Assembly (NCBI RefSeq): GCF_001949145.1
Contig: NW_019091651.1
Span: 53,404-117,403 of the forward strand
Reading direction: 5' to 3'
Source of the DNA: Acanthaster planci
Lineage: Eukaryota; Echinodermata; Asteroidea; Valvatida; Acanthasteridae
Length of the DNA stretch: 64,000 nt
The notes below the pieces were generated by a model, which had not been told where the DNA came from, did no database searches, and saw nothing but the letters and a program-made list of their open reading frames with translations. How positions within the stretch are numbered: position 1 is the stretch's first letter; each line of letters starts with the position of its first letter. This document shows, in pieces, positions 23,795 through 33,549 of the stretch. A program made the position numbers and the translations under genes.

Positions 23795-24300
23795 AGTGGA
23801 CCAAGACCAATATGGTCCGAGACCGAGCCCAAGGATAAAAAAAAAATACTAGAAATAAACAAACGAGACACAGAATTACAGTTGTAAATTGTCTCTTTTC
23901 ATTCAGGATAATCACAGATCACATGTACACATGACAAGTCACTCAAACGAAAAGCAGTTACACATTAGGAATATTAGTTTTGATAAGTTGTCTGCGCCCA
24001 GTCTTGCCCAATGTGGTCTCATGATGATTCTTCCATGTGAGAAACCCTCTCTACGGGTGCACTTGTCGCAGGGACACTCAGAACTCTGAGTGTCAGTTTG
24101 TGTATCTCAGGATATGGTGACTTCTGTTTGGTCTAAAACTGCAGGGCCCTGCGTGCAATAGCTGGATCACAGTCTTTGATGCAGTCGGACATCTGTACTG
24201 TGACCTGATAGTGACTGGTGCTTTGTCCCAACTGGCATTCCTTTTCATCGTGAACACAGGCCATTATACAAGGTACTTTTTAGTGGGGCCGGGGGGGGTT
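23729..24300 (-). pseudogene. hAT transposase C-terminal fragment inserted in Harbinger
   Basis: On the minus strand from about 24120 the sequence reads YPEIHKLTLRVLSVPATSAP and VERV, then after a frameshift IIMRPHWARLGADNLSKLIF. This is the hAT C-terminal dimerisation block (normally SAPVERVFS-x-x-G and RxRLxxxxL). Upstream minus-strand sequence is compatible with the acidic linker that precedes it (SEREDEPPPAP). The terminus CAGTGTTATAGTCGAGACC at 23729 is the 3' end of this element and matches the ends of the MITE at 52628-52840. The other end was not located; the uncharacterised frame at 24756-25217 may belong to it. Confidence 0.7.
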
Positions 24301-24755
24301 CATCTTCCCTTTCACTCATCTTGATTGAGTGGGTTGCCTGTTCCTCAGTTGATTCTCAACTGGGTCTCTGGACTGATTGACTCTCTGCTTCAGCAATCAC
24401 CATTTCTGTTGACAGAAGATACATGTTACGGAAAACATGGCATGATAATAAAACCTACAAAGCCATATAAAGTTTCACAGTCATTCATGATTGACTGACA
24501 CCTGAACTCAGGTTAAGATGCATATCATGTGGCACAAGAATTTACACAGGTAAATGAGCTTTAATTCATTCCTTTACCCTATACTCAGTGGCAAAGTATA
24601 ACCAGTTTGATAGTTTTCGTATTATAACAGCTAGAGGTTTTTTATTTTGACAGGTTGTTTTGTTTTGCATTGTTTGTCATACATTTCCCCATTTTACCTT
24701 TATCTGTGTAGGTCTAATGTGCATTTTGTAATATAAGGCCAAAACCAAAAAAGTG

Positions 24756-25217
24756 TTACTCAGGAAAAAGGAGAAATTGGTTTATGCAAACATTTTTTCT
24801 ATCACTTTTAAATGCTTCCAGTCCAAAAGTTAAACCTACAATTATTAGGTGGGGTTCTTTGTTGAAAAAAGTGTGTAATTTATTGAACCATTTTACGCAA
24901 CATTGTGTGACATGTAAATGATTCCATGAAAAATGACTGTTTCTTAGATCAAAGATATTGGTGAATCTGCATATGTTTGTAGATTCACTAATAACATCTT
25001 CAATTGATATCCTTCCAAACATCCTTATTTGTTGCAGGGATGCTGCATTGGGGTTTTCTGCATACACATCGTGTCTATGAAGTGTATAGCAAACTGGGGA
25101 TCCAAAACCTGTTAGCGAAAGGGTCATCATGGTTCCACTGTCAGGTTTGACCATGGTGCATGGAACAAATACCCCACAAAAGCAATGCTGGAGGGAAGCA
25201 GCAAGTGTTGCAAGCAA
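24756..25217 (-). CDS. Uncharacterised 153-codon ORF
   Basis: This open frame on the minus strand has ordinary amino acid composition but no motif I recognise. It lies upstream (minus sense) of the hAT C-terminal fragment and may be an internal part of that transposase. A chance ORF is equally possible. Confidence 0.2.
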   Translation of the reverse strand: MLATLAASLQHCFCGVFVPCTMVKPDSGTMMTLSLTGFGSPVCYTLHRHDVYAENPNAASLQQIRMFGRISIEDVISESTNICRFTNIFDLRNSHFSWNHLHVTQCCVKWFNKLHTFFNKEPHLIIVGLTFGLEAFKSDRKNVCINQFLLFPE

Positions 25218-26780
25218 GGCCTTGCAGTCTCTTTAACTTCTGTAGCTGTGTGTAAAGATCCAACACAGTTGGTAGTGCAAGACAGATGGAAGTCTCACCT
25301 GTTGAAAAAAGGAATCTATTGAGATAAATATTTGCAAAATTCTGGTGGATTAATGCTTGTCATACTTGTTCCCACTTTAGGAACATCATTAACAGGAAAA
25401 AACGATATAGAAGTGTTTGTAAACAAGCACAAACACAGAGCTGTTTCAGGACTATTTCACCAACAAAATAAATATTTGCAATTGTGATGAATAAATCTGG
25501 CATCAAGAAACTATGAGAGAGTAAAAATGAACAATTTACTATTCTGGACATCACATATACCCTGAAAGAGTTACGTAATTTACAATCAATTTCAACCAAT
25601 ACAGTTGGATGTTCACTTCAGAAGATAATCTAACATGACTCGTCACGTCATGACGTGATGTGATTCTGACAGTTGAGAGTTTGCCTTGTACTTCCCAGAA
25701 TTTCCCAGAATTGCTTTAAAATTGTAATATTTACTTAAAGATGACATATTCGACTTCTCAGACTGATGACGTCATCGTGAGTGGATGTGATACCAGTTAC
25801 AAGTGTTACGATCCTCAAAACTAAGGAATTAAATCAACTTCCCAAATTCACTCCCCAGATAAGGAACCAAAACAAAGTGGACACGGATAAAGCCAAAACC
25901 AGTTTTCACATTACTTAATCAATGAATTAATATATTTAAACACTCACAATCCAAAAATAAAATAAATACACACAAAAACAAATCATAATAGGCGAATACG
26001 ATGAATTTTACCAGTATCATATACAATGGCGGGGCGAGCAGGGCCAAAAATCAACAAAAGAAAGTTCAGTGTTCTGTTCTTGAGTCTTGGTGAAGAAACC
26101 CAACGGCTAGGAGAAGAAGGGGAACATGGGCGGTCAAGTATGGCCAGCATGCCATACTTCGATGAGCTTCACGCTCGTCGGATGGATCGATACCCCAATC
26201 ACACGAGCTGAATCAGCAGACTCCAAAGTCTGATGAAGTCGCAAGACCAGGACTAGGCAGCACTGTAGAGGTGCAGACTCCTAACACGGAGTTCCAAAGC
26301 TGCTATCTGCATCACTCCAAGCAACATCCGGGGAATCTTGAGACAGCAGACTTCCAGTTCAAGGTCCCCAGGTGCATGCCCCAGGGGAAAATGCCCCAAA
26401 ACAGCCGGCAGTGGGCACTCGTAGAGCTCACCGGTCCTTTCCAGTCTAATGGTGAGGGACAAAAGGCACCCACCAAAGTTCATCGATACAATTTACAAAC
26501 ATTCCAGACATACTACATGCTACAAACATGCCATCATGCACTTCCAACTACCTCTCCAAAGCTGGACAATTGTTTCTTTGAAGGTTCACTGGGCTATTCA
26601 ACTGCTCGCCCCATAGGTTAAAACTATTTTGGAAATGTGTCGTCGTCAAATTCAATTTAACCAAAAAACATACAACTCAAATAAAACAATACAATCGTAG
26701 TTTACAAAAAAATTCAACCATCCTAACACAAGAATTGAATTTTAAAACGAGAGTGTTTGTGGACCTGGCCCTGGTTTCAT
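25218..26780. other. Intron 2 middle, no recognised gene
   Basis: No supported gene is seen. At about 25640 there is a perfect 16-base palindrome TCACGTCATGACGTGA. The section 26020-26620 is distinctly richer in G+C than its A+T-rich flanks (25880-26000 and 26630-26740), which suggests an inserted repeat of unknown type. Two overlapping frames there (26026-26211 and 26271-26621) have no family resemblance. Confidence 0.35.
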
Positions 26781-28790
26781 TTATCTAAAACCAGTGACAA
26801 AATTCTTGGAAACCACTCACAAAATTTAATGACATGTGCATATAGACGATACAGGAAACACATTGGTCAGTGGAATATTTAAAATCAATGTCATATCGAT
26901 GTATGTCGCAGCATGACTTGCCATATAATGATACCACCAATAGAAGAAATCAATTAACATCTGTAACCCTTCTCTTTTTAGCTCTCTGCTAATTTTCAAC
27001 CTATGTCATGTGACTTGTCAATAGATGCCGTCGGAATCACATCAGATCAATTTGGGTCTAAAACCCGTCTCTTTCCAGCCATACACAAAGTTTCAACCAA
27101 ATCGGACAAGTACTTCACAAGATATAGTGGTTTGAAGAGTTCCCCTTTAATGTCTCGTGACTTGCCGGCGGATGATGTCAGAATCGCATGAAATCAATCT
27201 GGGTCTAAAACCCTTCCCCTTCAAGCTATACATAAAGTTTTAACCCAATCGGCCATGTACTCTACAAGTTATAGTGGTTTAAAGAGTTCCCCTTTAATGT
27301 CACGTGACTTGCCGGCTGATGACGTCATTATGAGAACTTGTACAGGAACCTTTTCTAGCGTGTCCTTAGTGTGTGCCTCTAACATGAACTCCGATTGATA
27401 ACGGTGCCAAAGTCTTCCTTTTCAAAAACATGTACAAAACCTAATGAGAGAGGAAAAATAAAATATTCAAAAATTAATCATGTGATGACGTCAGCCTGTT
27501 GATTTTCATCCTCTTATGATAATCTGAAGGTTTGTTCCATATGAAGTCAATCCAATTTTTTATTTAAAGTACTTAAGTCAAGGAACATATAATTTACTTA
27601 AGAAAAACATGCACAAACCTTATGGAGAAAAACTGCACCTTTAAAGTCATATCACATGATTTGCGTTTACATTGACAACAATTGTGAAATATTATTTGAT
27701 ATTTGGACTTTTGGATATATTTGTAATTGAACAAAGACCACAAAAAAAGGATTTATCTTTTGTTCTCCTAGTAATTCCTGGCCGATGTTGAGGGCTTGTC
27801 TCATTAAGATTGATAATGTTGCATGGTATAAAGATGTGTACAAAACCTATGGAGAAAATTACAACATTATTCTCATGTCACGTGACCCCTAATAACATCA
27901 CCGCGACAATTTTTTTGGGACAGCCCCCTGGGTTGATGGACTACATGTGCTCCCAGTACAAAGTCACTCAGATGTCTGAATGCACCAGTCTTTGACTTTA
28001 GAGAAACATATACAAAACCTATGGAGAAAAATTAAATATTCAAAATTCAATGATAAATGAAGTGATGACATCATGACAATTTTTTTCTTAAATTCTCTCT
28101 CTAATTGTTGGGCTAAGAATCTTGACGTTATATCCATCGATACAGGTCAAGAACAGTGTGGAAGTCTGGCTATTGAAAAACATGTACAAAAAGTAGGGGG
28201 AAAAATTAAATATTCAAAATTCAATAATCATGTGATGACATCATCATAACGAGTCTCTTCTAGGCCCATCCTTGCATGATTGTCTAAAGGTCTGCCAAGT
28301 CTGAAAGTATAAATTTATTGATGTCGACTGGTGGAAAAAGACATGAACAAAACCTATCGAGAAATAGTCTGAAAAAGGAGAAGAAAAAAGAAAAAGAAAA
28401 ACTAGAGGTCATATGTCTGTTTGCCAACAGAACAAAGGCCTTTAATTCCGTTAATTTGCACAACAAATCTACTGCACAAACCCGAGGGAAAAATCATTTC
28501 ATAATGACCATTTGGGTCCAAGGTTTCAACGCAATCAGGCATGTACATGTACTTCAGGAAATAACATGCTTTAAAGAGTGCAGGTACTGTGTAATTTAAC
28601 TCCTCATCTGATGATGTCGTCATCACATCAGGTAAATCTTCGACTACAACACTTCTTTTTCTTGCTGTCTGCAAAGTTTCAACTTGATGAGATATGTACT
28701 TCAGGCGATAGAGGGCTGAATTTTTAAGGTCACAGGAAAGGAAAAGAAAAACCTGACCCTCCAAAATATAAAAACTATCATCATCTATAT
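26781..28790 (+). repeat. Satellite-like repeat array, left block
   Basis: Units share the order: GTCTAAAACCCTTCCC, CACAAAGTTTCAACC, CGGACATGTACTTCA, GAGATATAGTG-TTAAAGAGT, CCCCTTTAATGTCACGTGAC, TTGTC, GATGACGTCAT. The copies beginning near 27142 and 27289 are 147 bases apart. Further on the units are diverged and mixed with segments such as ACATGTACAAAACCTATGGAG. The block resumes after the Polinton, so the Polinton probably inserted into a pre-existing array. Confidence 0.8.
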
Positions 28791-28793
28791 TAA

Positions 28794-29303
28794 AACAGAG
28801 ATGTCAAACAAAAAAAACATCAATTGTTACAAAATTGTTGCAAAAACACAAGTCAATCTGTTAATGTGACAGACACTTGCGATTCCAAACATTGTTTAAA
28901 TTCTAATCATATCAATCGATGTAATGATTGTAAAAAATGTAAATATTGTAAATCTTGCAACAAATGCCAAACTTGTGATGTTTGCCAAAATTGTACCAAT
29001 TGTATAGATTGCATTGATTGTGATAATTGTAATAATTGCGACAGTTGTTATTGTTGTATTGGTTCCTATAATTGCATCGAATGTAATAACTGTACCGATT
29101 GTGAATATTGCATCAACTGCGAAGACTTAAATTGTGTATCCTTTGTACTATTTGTTTATGACAGTGACAGTGGACGTGGTTGCTACAAAAGGATGAAATT
29201 TCATTGGGCACCACGTCGTTTTTGTCTAAACACTGATCAAAAGAATTTTTATCCTTTGTGTAAAATATCGCAATCAAAACCGTATTTTCGTGTACGTCTT
29301 TGA
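28794..29303 (+). CDS. Cysteine-every-third-residue repeat ORF
   Basis: From about 28900 to 29130 the + strand encodes a run with Cys at every third position for most of its length (CNDCKKCKYCKSCNKC, then CQTCDVCQNCTNCIDC, then CDNCNNCDSC, and after a short break CIECNNCTDCEYCINC). The period is 9 bases. The frame has no ATG near its start: a stop lies at 28791-28793 and the first usable codon is TTG at 28824. The last third (after 29130) is antisense to the Polinton ATPase and may not be genuine. Regular CxxC spacing suggests a metal- or disulfide-stabilised repeat solenoid. The position beside the ATPase makes a Polinton cargo gene plausible. I do not recognise a family name. Confidence 0.5.
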   Translation, partial: NRDVKQKKHQLLQNCCKNTSQSVNVTDTCDSKHCLNSNHINRCNDCKKCKYCKSCNKCQTCDVCQNCTNCIDCIDCDNCNNCDSCYCCIGSYNCIECNNCTDCEYCINCEDLNCVSFVLFVYDSDSGRGCYKRMKFHWAPRRFCLNTDQKNFYPLCKISQSKPYFRVRL

Positions 29304-29790
29304 GCATTGAGTTGTAGTTCTGAACTAAAATCCAACAGCTGTGATTAAAGTGCCTCCCGCTGAACGCCATACGACTTAAGCCGCACGTAGTGCTATTACT
29401 CGATTTGTTTCTGTATTTGATATCTGATCGGTTGCACAATTGTCTATGATAAACAATGTGTTTATGCCGTCAAACAATTTTTGGTATGAATCAAGTGCTT
29501 CATTCAAGTCGAGTTTCTCTTTATCGAGATCGCACAAGTAGACGTTCTCGTCGGTGTACATACACCCACAAGCAGGCCAAGTACAGTTTATTTTTAAACA
29601 ATGTCGGACATATGATTACGATAGCTTCAAATACGAACCAATATTCACTTTCCAAAAGGTCCAATATCCATTGGGTCTTTCCGCTGCCGGTCTTTCTAAC
29701 AATTAAAGCACAGTGTGGCTGTTTATACATATTCAAACTCTTATTTTTTTTTGTAAACCAGACTTTTAAAGTTGCCATCTTCCACGGTCA
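29113..29790 (-). pseudogene. Polinton packaging ATPase (A32/FtsK-like)
   Basis: The minus-strand frames join in order. The first (29778-29521) has QPHCALIVRKTGSGKTQWIL with the P-loop GSGKT at about 29688-29674, then FEAIVIICPTLFKNK. The second (29561-29376) has NVYLCDLDKEKLDLNE and TLFIIDNCATDQ, the Walker B strand, in which the second acidic residue of the usual DDC is Asn. The third (29439-29113) has MAFSGRHFNHSCWILVQNYN and IAIFYTKDKNSFDQCL, the sensor-like C-terminal part. Family members drive genome packaging into a capsid. At least two frameshifts separate the three pieces. Confidence 0.85.
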
Positions 29791-30117
29791 ACTGTGCATA
29801 CATAATTATAAACAACGGCCTGGCTGCTTCAGCTTTACGCTCCATTTGAATCGATATGGTGCCTCCTGCACCCAGTGGCCTACCCGAGCCATGCGCCAAG
29901 TTGTCATCTGAAGTCGAGCCATAGCCTGTATTTATCTTTTAGGTAGCCGCCCATGTCAACGCCGGTCAAGTTTACATTTTTTGTAACCGCCCTACCAGAT
30001 TCAGTGTCTGAATCTCAAAAAAAAATTGGAGATTCCGTTCCAATGTTGGTATTTGAAGAGGCCTTGTGAATACAGCTGATTGGGTTTACCCTCGACGGTC
30101 ACACTTGTTTTTGTAAT

Positions 30118-30530
30118 ATGCAGATTGTAAAATCTCTGCGGATTTTAAACTGTAATTTTTTAAACTTTAAACTGTTAATCGACAAAGAGCCCAAGGAAGC
30201 CATCAAGTTAGACCTAGTAAAGCAAAAGTCGTCTGCTCCCGTCCCCAAAAGCAAACAGCAAGAACTACCTCCAGACGCTGTCGTCCGGTACCTATATTAC
30301 CCCGGTGAACAGGAAGGTGGCACTGTCAAAAGAGCGACCAATCCTGTGTGAAGCATTGACGTTTATCAAGTGGAAAAGCGCTCAAGACTATTTAAATGGG
30401 TCAATGGCAAAAAGGTTAATATTGGGCCGAGGTTTTACTATTTGCTTGGAGTACCGAAGCGTTCTTTTGTGCAAGAAGAGCTTCAAGTGGTGCCAGAAGG
30501 CACTGAGTTACTGCCTGCTTGGTAATGGCC
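30118..30530 (+). pseudogene. Possible Polinton integrase C-terminal tail
   Basis: The + strand reads PPDAVVRYLYYPGEQEGG and then, past a stop, YQVEKRSRLFKWVNGKKVN and VQEELQVVPEGTELLPAW. A basic strand-rich segment ending in an EELQ-type motif is reminiscent of the C-terminal (chromo/SH3-like) end of Polinton integrases. The catalytic core is absent. This is a weak assignment based on composition and location between the polymerase and the ATPase. Confidence 0.3.
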
Positions 30531-30623
30531 ATAAGCTAAAGTATCTATCCTATTGGGTAATAAGTAATGCTTGGTATCCAACGGCAACAAGCTCAATTTG
30601 TTTTGAACAATTGTAAAAATCAT

Positions 30624-32850
30624 ATTTTCTGTGACCTAATGTAATGTTGCTTTGTATAAACCTGCTTGCAGTCAAACAGAGCTGTTTTATAAGCTTCGTT
30701 TTGCAGTTGTTTTGTAGTCACGACTTTGTTTCCCCCTTTCTCTTTTCTTGAGATTAACGTTATCATCGAGTAAGATTGAATACATTTTTGGGTGTACGCA
30801 AACGACTTCAGAAACGAACTTTCCACCAAATTCGTCTTTCATCTTGCCAATGACTTTTTTGTGTTTGAAAAGTCGAATAGGTCACATTGTTGGAGTAGGT
30901 AACCGTGTAAGTCGTCTGTTTGAATCCGAATGAGTAAGCTGTCAGTGTCGGTATCGAAAGACAAACATCGTTGTCAAAGTCTGCTTTCAAAGTGTTGTAA
31001 TAAAAATCATACAATAACGTTTTAGACAGATCTAGCACACTTACGCCACAGTAAATTGGTTTGTTCAATTTGGTTATTATGCGATACAACGAGAAATCTC
31101 ACCCTGGAAACAGTGTGGTTGATTTGTATTGAGGCTTTGAAGCCAAGTGTTTATATCGTGGGGCATCTTGTATGTCTCTAAGCAGGTGTCAGTTGATTCC
31201 ATCTCTCACGTTTTCCATCGTTTTGCCAAATACTGAGTTGTGCATCAGTTTAAAAAAGTCTTTTTTGAAAAGTCTTTTTTTTTCTGACGCAGCTTGTTTG
31301 CGCAACTCGGTGTTTTTGTTGATGTAGCTTTTCATCCAAGGCGCTTGCACAAAAGACATTTCACGGTGGACCACCTTCAGTTGTAAATCAAGTCGACATA
31401 TTTTGGTAGTGAACGACGTATCTATATTTGGTGAAAAGCATCGCCACAAGCTTGTCTACGGATGCAACTTTTTCTCCATTTTGTCGTTTCTAACGATAGC
31501 GATTTTATGAAACGAGTGGCTGCGTCTTGTGACTCATACAATCACCATCGCATCATACGACTGCGTAAGAATAACCACATGGTTTTTGATGTTGGGTTTT
31601 AATCATGTGACAGGTCATTTACACATAGCCCTTGCGCAGGGCCCTCGTTTGATAGCTAAGCTTGTTCAACATTAGTTTATTGCCAGCTCTTTGTTCAGTG
31701 AGTCATTCACCCCACAGCGCTGGTACAGACAACACCACAAGATGTCCAAGATCTACCTCATGTTATTTGCTGGCAGAAGTTTCCTTAATAGCCTTTACAC
31801 CTCATGTTAGCTCTAGATTGACTGGGCTAGGGGGTTTTTCTTGTGGCGACACCATAATAAAGAACTTGAGTGAGATAATGCACACTATCCGTGTCGATCG
31901 TATCTTCTCACTGTTACAATCGTATTGGCTTCTTCGGGTGTGAGAGATTCTCAAACAGATTCGAAATCTGCGTAGATAATAAAAGGTTTGTTTTTGTAGT
32001 TTTCAAATTTGAGGATATGATCGCCTTTTTCGGGGAGTACGACTTTGGAAGGTGCTGCATCTATTCCTCGACAGTCTTCTTTGTGATTGTCTAGTCTTTG
32101 TTGTGTTTGAAAGTGGCACATACAATTAAAGTAAAAATATTTCTGACCATTGTGATTGTTAACACCGCCCATCAACCTAGAGGAATTTTTAACTCAACAA
32201 TAATGGGCTTTCTCACCTCGGTTAAAATAAAGTAAGTTGATGGATTTGGTTTTGTAAAGTATAAACACGTTATCTTTTCCAGTGTAACCAAAAACATTTA
32301 ACGCCAAGTTGTTTTGAGTTTCAATGCATGAAATCTGTGAAAGTGGCATAGGAAAGTTCACGTTTGTAAAATTGAAACCGTCTGTTGTTGTGTACATTGA
32401 AGTCCTTTTGTCGTGTAATTTATAATCTGGATTGCTTTCAAGTTGATTTTTGACGTTGTCACTATAGAAACCCTTGGCAGCTCTCATTGCCCAGCGTATG
32501 CACTTTTTTTGGGGGGGGTTTGAACGTTGATGATCGCGGTTTTAGCTGCTAATTCTTTAGGTAGCGGGATATAACTCGCTCCAACTGGATTATAGAGCAC
32601 CACATTGATATAAAACACGATAACTTTATCATCAACACCCAGCCAGAGCCTCGTTGGTATGGGTTTCGACTTCTTCCATTTGTTTTTCTCGTTGTTTTTC
32701 TAACGAGTTTTTGACCTCTCATTTGGAAAACACCGCGGTATTTCTGCTTGTAAACGTAAAAACACCAACTTTGGTTTCCGCTTCATGCCTTTCTATTTTG
32801 AATTCAACCTTGAGCACGGTTTTGCAACTTGTATGTTCCTATCTTGCAAA
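30624..32850 (-). pseudogene. Polinton protein-primed DNA polymerase B
   Basis: Reading on the minus strand: an N-terminal part with NPYQRGSGW and GASYIPLPKELAAKTAIINV (about 32660-32520), then FPMPLSQISCIETQNNLALN and NVFGYTGKDNVFILY. A zinc-binding segment follows (YFNCMCHFQTQQRLDNHKEDC), then exonuclease motif I at IIYADFES (near 31960). Polymerase motif B is KKDFFKLMHNSVFGKT (near 31260), and motif C, in a shifted frame near 30945, is DTDTDS. The C-terminal stretch has VVTTKQLQNEAYKTALF. Only about 500 bases separate the exonuclease motif from the palm, so most of the exonuclease and TPR1 region is deleted. Stops and frameshifts are numerous. Confidence 0.88.
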
Positions 32851-32965
32851 ATTCGCCCAATACTTTCTTTTCGATGTAACTTTTGTGAAAATCAAAAAAG
32901 TGTACCAAATCATCTGCAAAGAAACTAGGTTTCAATTCCCAATTTCTGTAGTTACTTTGAAAGCG

Positions 32966-33157
32966 TCAGATGTTTTGGATGTCTGCCTCTGCAATCATTT
33001 CTGGACAAGTAAAGGCTATAATCACGTCAATGAGATCTTTCCGCAAGATGTTACCATTTGCACCAGTGGTAGTAAATGGTAAGTCATCGTCTTGTGCTAC
33101 CTGTAAGAGTTGACGGTACGTTTTGCGCTGTATGTTTTTGAATGAACGCTGGCGCAC
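32966..33157 (-). CDS. Short ORF upstream of the Polinton polymerase
   Basis: A 63-codon minus-strand frame reads NIQRKTYRQLLQVAQ and NGNILRKDLIDVIIAF. It lies immediately upstream of the polymerase in the same sense. I do not recognise it. It may be the extreme N-terminus of the polymerase or a separate small Polinton ORF. Confidence 0.3.
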   Translation of the reverse strand: MRQRSFKNIQRKTYRQLLQVAQDDDLPFTTTGANGNILRKDLIDVIIAFTCPEMIAEADIQNI

Positions 33158-33549
33158 TTAGATTGTGCGTACAAGCTCTGATTTTGTATGTTGGTGACGG
33201 TGAGGGGGAGACAATGGTATGTTGTGTCGCTTTATAAAGCCTGATCAAAATGATTTTTTAATTCCATTAAAGCCTAATAGCACAGGACGACGTTATGATC
33301 TGGTTTGGCTATCTCTAGGTTGGTAATCTCTATTCATGTTGATATTTTAATATAGTAATTAAAATGTTATTAAAATTTTCTTGAAACCTCATTCTCCATT
33401 TGGAGGGTGAGGTTTTCTTTTTCCTCAAGCCACCAAGTCTCCTAGAGATCCAAAGTATGCGACAAAGATGTTTATATTAGCATTAGAACCTTTTTGCATT
33501 TTTTCCGAGGTGGGAGAGGGCCGGAGAAAGGGGTGAGGAGGGTCCGAAA

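Larger units (their letters stand above)
28800..33340 (-). mobile_element. Polinton/Maverick element remnant
   Basis: The interval carries two hallmark Polinton genes on the minus strand, a protein-primed family B DNA polymerase (about 32850 to 30624) and an FtsK/A32-type packaging ATPase (about 29790 to 29113). A possible integrase tail (+ strand, 30118) and a cysteine-rich ORF (+ strand, 28824) lie with them. I do not see capsid, protease or complete integrase genes, and I could not find the terminal inverted repeats. Full elements are 15-20 kb, so this is an internally deleted remnant of about 4.5 kb. It lies within satellite DNA in intron 2. The limits are set by where satellite sequence stops and restarts. 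Confidence 0.8.

Noticed and set aside
29456-29911. 151-codon + strand ORF in the Polinton
   Set aside because: It is antisense to the ATPase P-loop and Walker B segments, which have clear family motifs.
31662-32094. + strand ORFs over the Polinton polymerase
   Set aside because: They are shadows of, or run into, the minus-strand polymerase; no motif is seen.
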